12,582 nucleotides of DNA from Acidobacteriota bacterium. Lineage in GTDB: Bacteria; Acidobacteriota; Vicinamibacteria; Vicinamibacterales; SCN-69-37. Where the stretch lies: assembly GCA_021824055.1 (NCBI GenBank), contig JAKALV010000072.1:1-12582 (forward strand), read 5' to 3'. Shown here one piece after another: positions 1-5,614 of this stretch. Position numbers and translations under genes: made by a program. A model generated the notes under the pieces. It saw only the letters and a list, made by a program, of their open reading frames with translations. It was not told the origin of the DNA and did no database searches. Position 1 is the stretch's first letter. Each line of letters starts with the position of its first letter.

Positions 1-2418
1 GCGGCGGCGGTGGCTGTCGAGAATCTCCACCGTCACATCGCCGCCGGCGTTCGCGCCGACGCTGTAGTTGATCACGGCGCCGTTCGGCGGATTTTCGGCC
101 GTCACGCCGGCGGGCACGCTGTACGTGTTGGCCTCGTGAATCCGCATCGCCGCCTGCGGCGTGAACAGGTGCAGCGGCTCGTCGGCGATCGCGGCCGCCG
201 CCTGCCTCAGCGGTGTGATGTCGTCGATCGCCCAGAACGACCGGCCGTGCGTGGCTACGATCAGATCGTTGCCGTGAATCGCCATGTCGCGCACCGACGT
301 GGTGGGCAGGTTCAACTGCAGCGACTGCCAGCTGTCGCCGGCGTCGAACGACACGTGAATGCCGGTTTCCGTGCCGGCAAACAGCAAGCCCTTGCGCTTC
401 GGATCTTCTCGCACCGAGTAGACATAGGCCGGCGCCGCCAGGCCGGTCGTGATGCGCGTCCACGTCCTGCCGCGGTCGCGCGTGCGGAAGATGTACGGCG
501 TGAAGTCGTCGAGCTTGTGCCCGTCCACCGCCACGTACGCGGTGTTCGCGTCGAAACGCGACGGTTCGATCAGCGACACCTTCGCCCACTCGGGCAAGCC
601 CGGCGGCGTGACCTTCGTCCACGTCTTGCCCTCGTCGCTCGTCACCTGCACGAGGCCGTCGTCGGTCCCGATCCAGATAAGACCGGGCTGGACGGGTGAC
701 GGCGCGATCGAGAAGATCACGTCGTAGTACTCAACCGAGGCATTGTCCTGCGTGAGCGGTCCGCCCGACGATCCCTGCTTCGCCTTGTCGTTGCGGGTCA
801 GGTCCGGACTCACGACCGTCCAGCTCGCCCCGAGGTTGCGGCTCTCCATCAGATACTGCGAGCCCATATACAGGACGTGCGGGTCCGTCGGAGAAAAGAC
901 GACTGGCGACGTCCATGTGAAGCGGTACTTCATATCGCTCGCGGGATGGCCGCCGCTTGCGTTGGACGTGGGCGCGATGTCGCGCAGTTGATGGCTGCGC
1001 GTGTCGAAGAGCGTCAGCGCGCCGTTGTAGCCGCCCGCCACGATGTAGCGCGGATCGAGCGGGTTCGGCCACACGTATCCGCATTCGCCATCGTCGCCGC
1101 CCACGTTGAAGAAGTCCCGGTCGCCGATGCCGCCCCAGCCGCGGCTCGCAATGCCGATCGCGCCCATGTCCTGCTGCGCGCCGTAAATGCGATAGGGAAA
1201 CGCGTTGTCCGTCGACACGTGGTAGAACTGCCCGATCGGCAGGTTGTTGCGCTTGTCCCACGTCGCGCCGGCGTTCACCGTCAGCACCACGCCCTGGTCG
1301 TTGGCTTCGATCATGCGCGACGGCACGCGCGGATTGATCCAGAGATCGTGATTGTCGCCGCCCGGAAGGGGCGTCTGCTTGAACGTGGCGCCGCCGTCGG
1401 TCGACGTCCAGAACGCGTTGCCGGCAACGAACACGGCGTCGGGATTCGTCGGATGCGCCCACACGCGCGTGAAATACCACGCGCGCGAGTAGAGCAGATG
1501 CTCCGAACTCATCAGCCGCCACGTGAGGCCGCCGTCGTCGGATCGATAGAGCCCGCCCTGTTCCGCTTCAACGAGCGCGTAGACGCGCCGGCCGCCGGTG
1601 CCCGCCGCCACGCTGACGCCGATCTTGCCCAGCACGCCGCCGGGCAATCCGTGGCCGGTCACCGGCGTCCACGTCACGCCCGCGTCCGTGGATTTGTACA
1701 GGCCGCTGCCCGGTCCGCCGCTGTCGAGACGCCAGGGCTTGCGCTGCAGTTGCCACATCGCGGCGAACACCGTCGAGGGATTGTCGGGATCGGCGGCCAG
1801 ATCGACTCCGCCGGTCACGTCATCCGTGTAGAGCACCTTCGTCCACGTGGCGCCGCCATCGGTCGAGCGGAAGATGCCGCGCTCGGTGTTCGGGCCGTAG
1901 ATGTGGCCCAGCGCTGCCACCAGCACCACATTGGAATCCGTCGGATCGATGAGAATCCGCGCGATGTGCTGGCTGTCGGGAAGGCCGACGTAGGTCCACG
2001 TGCGGCCGGCGTCAATTGATTTGTAGACGCCGTTGCCGAACGACACGTCTTCGCGCGGAGGCGTTTCGCCCGTGCCGACGTACACGATGTTCGAGTTGGA
2101 CGGCGCGACCGCGATCGCGCCAATCGAGCCGACGGCTTCGTGATCGAAGAGCGGCGTCCACGCGTGTCCGCCATCGGTCGTCTTCCACACACCGCCGATC
2201 GCGGCGCCGAGATAGTACGTTTCGGGCTCGGACGGCACGCCCGTGACGGCCAGCACGCGTCCGCCACGGAAGGGCCCGATCTGACGCCACGTCAATCCTG
2301 AATACAGGCTCGGGGGTATCGTGGATGACGCGGCTCTGGTGTGAGTGATCGTGACGGCTGCGGTGGCCAGGACGACGAGCAGGGCGGCGCGAGCCTTGAA
2401 GACATGGGTGGATGTCAT
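1..2418 (-). CDS. Secreted Asp-box (BNR/sortilin-VPS10-like) beta-propeller protein, partial (C-terminus beyond left edge)
   Basis: The minus-strand frame from ATG at 2418 stays open to base 1, giving 806 residues without a stop. Residues 1-30 look like a Sec signal peptide: basic K8 and R10, a hydrophobic stretch 11-23, and Ala-rich residues near 29-30. Eleven Asp-box motifs (S/T-x-D-x-G-x-T-W or close variants) end at about residues 87, 141, 192, 250, 300, 346, 387, 533, 600, 653 and 697, which marks a BNR/sortilin-like propeller. The segment ATHGRSFWAIDD (about 722-733) is characteristic of the large acidobacterial and gemmatimonad propeller family. The start of a C-terminal beta domain (about 781-800) is present. 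Relatives are about 1000-1100 residues, so roughly 200-300 are probably missing. A GAAGGAA ribosome site lies five bases before the start. It is a clear paralogue of the divergent neighbour at 2615. Ligand and role are unknown; a peptidase or glycosidase activity is not supported by any visible catalytic motif. Confidence 0.92.
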   Translation of the reverse strand, partial: MTSTHVFKARAALLVVLATAAVTITHTRAASSTIPPSLYSGLTWRQIGPFRGGRVLAVTGVPSEPETYYLGAAIGGVWKTTDGGHAWTPLFDHEAVGSIGAIAVAPSNSNIVYVGTGETPPREDVSFGNGVYKSIDAGRTWTYVGLPDSQHIARILIDPTDSNVVLVAALGHIYGPNTERGIFRSTDGGATWTKVLYTDDVTGGVDLAADPDNPSTVFAAMWQLQRKPWRLDSGGPGSGLYKSTDAGVTWTPVTGHGLPGGVLGKIGVSVAAGTGGRRVYALVEAEQGGLYRSDDGGLTWRLMSSEHLLYSRAWYFTRVWAHPTNPDAVFVAGNAFWTSTDGGATFKQTPLPGGDNHDLWINPRVPSRMIEANDQGVVLTVNAGATWDKRNNLPIGQFYHVSTDNAFPYRIYGAQQDMGAIGIASRGWGGIGDRDFFNVGGDDGECGYVWPNPLDPRYIVAGGYNGALTLFDTRSHQLRDIAPTSNASGGHPASDMKYRFTWTSPVVFSPTDPHVLYMGSQYLMESRNLGASWTVVSPDLTRNDKAKQGSSGGPLTQDNASVEYYDVIFSIAPSPVQPGLIWIGTDDGLVQVTSDEGKTWTKVTPPGLPEWAKVSLIEPSRFDANTAYVAVDGHKLDDFTPYIFRTRDRGRTWTRITTGLAAPAYVYSVREDPKRKGLLFAGTETGIHVSFDAGDSWQSLQLNLPTTSVRDMAIHGNDLIVATHGRSFWAIDDITPLRQAAAAIADEPLHLFTPQAAMRIHEANTYSVPAGVTAENPPNGAVINYSVGANAGGDVTVEILDSHRRR

Positions 2419-2423
2419 AAGCG

Positions 2424-2430
2424 TTCCTTC
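2424..2430 (-). promoter_or_regulatory. Ribosome binding site of the left propeller gene
   Basis: Read on the minus strand this is GAAGGAA, a good Shine-Dalgarno sequence. It lies five bases upstream of the ATG at 2418 and fixes that start. A second ATG a few bases downstream is in another frame. Confidence 0.6.
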
Positions 2431-2446
2431 GGCTGATCGAGTCGGT

Positions 2447-2452
2447 ATTCTA
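2447..2452 (-). promoter_or_regulatory. Candidate -10 box (TAGAAT) of the left propeller gene
   Basis: TAGAAT on the minus strand lies 28 bases upstream of the ATG at 2418 and matches the sigma70-type TAnnAT pattern. No convincing TTGACA-like -35 is seen at 16-18 bp. The same type of box (TAGAAT or TAAGAT) precedes three other genes in this window, which is the main support. Confidence 0.35.
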
Positions 2453-2504
2453 CAGGCTGCCGTCACCCATGACTGGTCCGAGGCCGCTCATGCTCTGGCG
2501 GGAA

Positions 2505-2557
2505 CGTAGGGCGAAGCTTTAGCTTCGCCAGCTTGGCCGAGCTAACGCTCGACCCGT
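2505..2557. repeat. REP-like double-hairpin element in the divergent intergenic region
   Basis: Two inverted repeats lie side by side. The first is a perfect 9-bp stem (GGCGAAGCT at 2510-2518, AGCTTCGCC at 2521-2529) around a TT centre. The second is a 5-bp stem (CGAGC at 2538-2542, GCTCG at 2547-2551) with a TAAC loop. The flanks GTAGGG on the left and CCCGTAC on the right are imperfectly complementary, as if the whole were one larger folded element. This resembles dispersed REP/BIME palindromes. There is only one copy in the window, so repeat status is inferred. It lies between the two promoter candidates and has no T-tract, so it is unlikely to be a simple terminator. Confidence 0.5.
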
Positions 2558-2590
2558 ACCTCGCGTACTCCCCCTTCTGCACCGCCGCGC

Positions 2591-2596
2591 TAAGAT
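2591..2596 (+). promoter_or_regulatory. Candidate -10 box (TAAGAT) of the right propeller gene
   Basis: TAAGAT ends 18 bases before the ATG at 2615. Initiation about seven bases downstream would give a leader of about 11 bases that still contains the GGTGGAG ribosome site. No clear -35 element is visible. Support comes from recurrence of the same box before other genes here. Confidence 0.35.
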
Positions 2597-2600
2597 GTCC

Positions 2601-2607
2601 GGTGGAG
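2601..2607 (+). promoter_or_regulatory. Ribosome binding site of the right propeller gene
   Basis: GGTGGAG lies seven bases upstream of the ATG at 2615. It selects that start over the out-of-frame ATG at 2610. Confidence 0.5.
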
Positions 2608-2614
2608 TGATGCC

Positions 2615-5458
2615 ATGAAGATGTCTGTTTCGATGCGTGTCGCCGTCCTGGCTGTCGCCAGCGCGGCGTTGGGAATGACGTGGCCGGTTGCGGCCCATCA
2701 GTCGCCCGATCCGTTCAAGTCGATTTCGTTCCGCGAGCTCGGCCCGACCCGGCAGGGAGGCCGCTTCGTTGATTTCGCCGTGGTCGAATCCACGCCGCGG
2801 ATCTTCTATGCCGCGTCCGCGACCGGCGGCGTCTACAAGACCGAGAACTCGGGCCACTCATTCGTGCAGGTGTTTGACAAGGCCGGCACGGCCTCGGTCG
2901 GTGCGGTTGCCGTCTCGCAGTCGAATCCGGACGTGCTCTACGTCGGCACGGGCGAAGGCAACAACTCGCGCTCGATGTACTACGGCGACGGCGTGTACAA
3001 ATCGACGGACGCGGGCAAGACCTGGACGAACGTCGGCCTGAAGGATTCGCAGCACATCGGCCGCATCCTCGTGCACCCGACCGACCCGAACACGGTCTAC
3101 GTGGCGGCGGCCGGACACCTCTATTCCGAAAACGAAGAACGCGGCCTCTACAAGACCATTGACGGCGGCAAGACGTGGACGAAGTCGCTCGCCATCAAGT
3201 CGGCGAGCGGCAACGCCGTCGGCGTCGTGGACGTGGCGATGGATCCGAAGAATCCGCTGGTCCTCTACGCGGCCACGTACGACAAGGTCCGCAAGCCGTA
3301 TTCGTTCGCGCCTGGCGGCCCGGCGAGCGGCCTGTATAAGACGATGGATGGCGGCAAGAAGTGGACGCGGCTGGAGGGCGGACTGCCCGCCGGCCCGCTC
3401 GGCCGCATCGGCATCACGATTTCGCGGCAGGACCCGAACACGGTCTACGCCATCGTCGAAGTGCTCAAGGCCGCCACGGACGAGGAAAAGAAGAAGCTCG
3501 CGGACGGATTCGGCGACACGCTCAACGACCCGACGTTCCGATCGGATGATGCCGGCCGCACGTGGCGGCAGGTGGCGCCCGCCTCCGCTGCCGCGGCTGG
3601 CGCCGCAGCTCCGGCGGGCGCGCCGGCTGCGGCAGGACGTGGCGGACGCGGTGGCGGGTATCCGGCGAACGACACGCCGTACTACTACAGCCAGATTCGC
3701 GTGGATCCAAACGACAAGAATCACATTTTCGTGCTGAACACCGGCGCCGCGCAGAGTCCCGACGGCGGCACGACGTGGCAGCCGCTCGGCGCCGGCGGTG
3801 ACAATCACGCGCTCTGGATCGATCCGAAAGACAGCAAGCACATGCTGCTCGGCTACGACCACGGTCTCAGCGTCACGTTCGACGGCGGCGCGCACTGGAT
3901 GCACCCGGACAACGTGGCGGCGGCGCAGTGCATGGGCGTCGGCTTCGACATGGCGCAGCCCTACAACGTCTACTGCGGCCTGCAGGACAACGGTTCGAAG
4001 ATGGGTCCGAGCACGATGAAGGGCGGCGGTCCGATTCCGTTCGAAGCCTGGACCACCGTCGGCGGCGGCGACGGCCAGCAGAACATCGTCGAGCTGCAGA
4101 CGAGCCGGTATCTCTACAACGAGAGCCAGTTCGGCGCGATGGGGCGGACGGATTTGTGGACCGGTCAGACGAAGGGAATGGGCGGCGCCGGCCGCGGCCG
4201 CGGCGCCGGCACGTGGACCGACGGCCAGGAAGTTCGCTGGAACTGGAACGCGCCGATCGTCGCGTCGTCGCACAACGGCGACACCGTGTACAGCGGCGCG
4301 AACTTCGTGCTGAAGTCGATCGATCGCGGCGACACGTGGGAGCGGATCAGTCCGGATCTGAGCGTGAACGCTCCGGGCACGCGCGGCGGGACCGGCAACA
4401 TCAGCTATGCCACAATCACGGCGCTCGACGAATCGCCGATCGTGCCGGGCGTGTTGTGGGCCGGCACGGATGACGGCAACGTGCAGGTCACCAGGGACGG
4501 CGGCAAGACGTGGACGAACGTGCGCGACAAGATCACGGGTGATCCCGGTTACTGGGTGAGCCGCGTCGAGCCGTCGCACGTGAGCGCCGGCACGGCGTAC
4601 GTGAGCGTCACGGGTTTGCGCAACGACGACTTCCGTCCGTTCCTCTGGAAGACCACGGACTACGGCCAGACGTGGACGTCGCTGGCCGCGGGCCTGCCGA
4701 ATGAATCGATCAACGCAATTCGTGAGGATCCGTTCAACGCGAATCTGCTCTTTGTCGGCACCGACCTCGGTCTCTACGGCTCGCTCGACGCCGGCAGGAG
4801 CTGGACGAAGATCACCGGCTCGGTGATGCCTGTCGCCTCGGGCGGCGGCCGCTTCGGCGGCGGCTTCGGCGGGGGCGGCGGCGCGCAGGAACCGCGCGGC
4901 GTGCTGCCGACGACGCCGGTGTACGACGTCAAGGTGCATCCGCGCGATCACGAACTGATTCTCGGCACGCACGGCCGCGGGATCTGGATCGCGGACATCT
5001 CGGCGCTCGAGGAACTTACGCCGGCGGTGCAGGCGGCGGATGCCGCGCTCTTGAGCGTGTCGCCGGTGATTCAGTGGAATCCCACAATGCGCAACGAGAC
5101 CGCGTCCGCGAACTTCGCGGGACAGAGCCGGTTGCCGGGCGTCGCCATCAACTACGTGCTCAAGTCGCCCGCGAGCGGTGACGTGAAGGTGCGCATCTAC
5201 GACGGTTCGCGCCAGATCCTCGAGCTCGACGGTCCGAAGAACGCGGGCATCAACACCGTGCGGTGGAACCTCAACGGCCAGCGTGAAGCCGGCCTGGCCG
5301 AAGCCGCCGGCGGCCGCGGTGGCCGTGGCGCGGCGGCGGGCGCGCCCGGCGGCCAGGTCAACTACACGGTCAGTCCCGGCGAGTACCGCGTGGTGCTGGT
5401 CGTGGGCGGACGCGAGTTCACCCAGACGGCGCTCGTGCTGCCGGACCCGGGCAAGTAG
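2615..5458 (+). CDS. Secreted Asp-box (BNR/sortilin-VPS10-like) beta-propeller protein with Gly/Arg-rich loops
   Basis: This complete 947-residue protein has a signal peptide: MKMSVSMR, a hydrophobic stretch 9-25, and a likely cut after VAA (25-27). Asp-boxes (S/T-x-D-x-G-x-T-W and variants) end near residues 137, 188, 250, 317, 388, 428, 575, 633, 687 and 730, plus a degenerate one near 83. GTHGRGIWIAD (784-794) closes the propeller. Residues about 843-943 look like a FlgD/Ig-type beta domain. Gly/Arg/Ala-rich inserts interrupt the fold at about 322-348, 521-533, 741-760 and 898-913. Residues 38-260 align closely with the divergent gene at 2418, including the shared DSQHI segment, so the two are paralogues. 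A 23-bp exact direct repeat (3161-3183 and 4496-4518) encodes two of the Asp-boxes. No catalytic motif is recognised. It is probably exported to the periplasm or cell surface; ligand binding is an inference from the fold. Confidence 0.93.
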   Translation: MKMSVSMRVAVLAVASAALGMTWPVAAHQSPDPFKSISFRELGPTRQGGRFVDFAVVESTPRIFYAASATGGVYKTENSGHSFVQVFDKAGTASVGAVAVSQSNPDVLYVGTGEGNNSRSMYYGDGVYKSTDAGKTWTNVGLKDSQHIGRILVHPTDPNTVYVAAAGHLYSENEERGLYKTIDGGKTWTKSLAIKSASGNAVGVVDVAMDPKNPLVLYAATYDKVRKPYSFAPGGPASGLYKTMDGGKKWTRLEGGLPAGPLGRIGITISRQDPNTVYAIVEVLKAATDEEKKKLADGFGDTLNDPTFRSDDAGRTWRQVAPASAAAAGAAAPAGAPAAAGRGGRGGGYPANDTPYYYSQIRVDPNDKNHIFVLNTGAAQSPDGGTTWQPLGAGGDNHALWIDPKDSKHMLLGYDHGLSVTFDGGAHWMHPDNVAAAQCMGVGFDMAQPYNVYCGLQDNGSKMGPSTMKGGGPIPFEAWTTVGGGDGQQNIVELQTSRYLYNESQFGAMGRTDLWTGQTKGMGGAGRGRGAGTWTDGQEVRWNWNAPIVASSHNGDTVYSGANFVLKSIDRGDTWERISPDLSVNAPGTRGGTGNISYATITALDESPIVPGVLWAGTDDGNVQVTRDGGKTWTNVRDKITGDPGYWVSRVEPSHVSAGTAYVSVTGLRNDDFRPFLWKTTDYGQTWTSLAAGLPNESINAIREDPFNANLLFVGTDLGLYGSLDAGRSWTKITGSVMPVASGGGRFGGGFGGGGGAQEPRGVLPTTPVYDVKVHPRDHELILGTHGRGIWIADISALEELTPAVQAADAALLSVSPVIQWNPTMRNETASANFAGQSRLPGVAINYVLKSPASGDVKVRIYDGSRQILELDGPKNAGINTVRWNLNGQREAGLAEAAGGRGGRGAAAGAPGGQVNYTVSPGEYRVVLVVGGREFTQTALVLPDPGK

Positions 5459-5489
5459 CGCACGCGATCAAGCGTTCGGTTGGGTTATC

Positions 5490-5578
5490 TAACCGTGAAG
5501 AACATGAAGCACGTGAAGTCAGGCTTTTCAAGAAGCCTCCTTTACGTGCTCCACGTTCTTCACGGTTAATTGTTTTTT
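5490..5578 (+). terminator. Long imperfect hairpin with T-tract, probable terminator of the propeller gene
   Basis: Arms at 5490-5526 and 5533-5568 pair over about 36 positions with only a few mismatches, around a six-base loop (5527-5532). The outer 14 bp are perfect (TAACCGTGAAGAAC against GTTCTTCACGGTTA). Six Ts follow at 5573-5578, four bases after the stem, as in an intrinsic terminator on the plus strand. It starts 32 bases after the stop at 5458 and ends before the promoter of the kinase gene. The stem is much longer than a usual terminator and has repeats inside its arms, so it may be a mobile palindromic element serving as one. Confidence 0.6.
5495..5521 (+). repeat. Three tandem 9-bp units inside the hairpin arm
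   Basis: The left arm of the hairpin consists of GTGAAGAAC (5495-5503), ATGAAGCAC (5504-5512) and GTGAAGTCA (5513-5521), three 9-bp units sharing TGAAG at the same place. The right arm carries the complementary series. Tandem repeats nested in a palindrome are unusual for a plain terminator. Confidence 0.5.
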
Positions 5579-5596
5579 GGGCCCGGCTTTCCCCGG

Positions 5597-5602
5597 TAGA
5601 AT
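5597..5602 (+). promoter_or_regulatory. Candidate -10 box (TAGAAT) of the kinase gene
   Basis: TAGAAT ends 12 bases before the ATG at 5615. Transcription from about 5609 would leave a leader of only about six bases. The bases between are pyrimidine-rich (CCCTCCACCCAC) with no Shine-Dalgarno sequence, which fits a leaderless or near-leaderless message. A T-rich stretch about 17-20 bp upstream could serve as a weak -35. Confidence 0.4.
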
Positions 5603-5614
5603 CCCTCCACCCAC

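Noticed and set aside
877..2019. 380-codon plus-strand frame opposite the left propeller
   Set aside because: The minus strand encodes eleven in-frame Asp-boxes across the gene, while this frame is low-information and Arg/His/Val-rich.
2858..4972. 704-codon open frame antisense to the right propeller gene
   Set aside because: Its composition is dominated by Arg, Val, Ala and His, and repeated RPRLA-type strings mirror the Asp-box codons of the opposite strand. It has no ribosome site or family resemblance. High GC at third codon positions explains its length.
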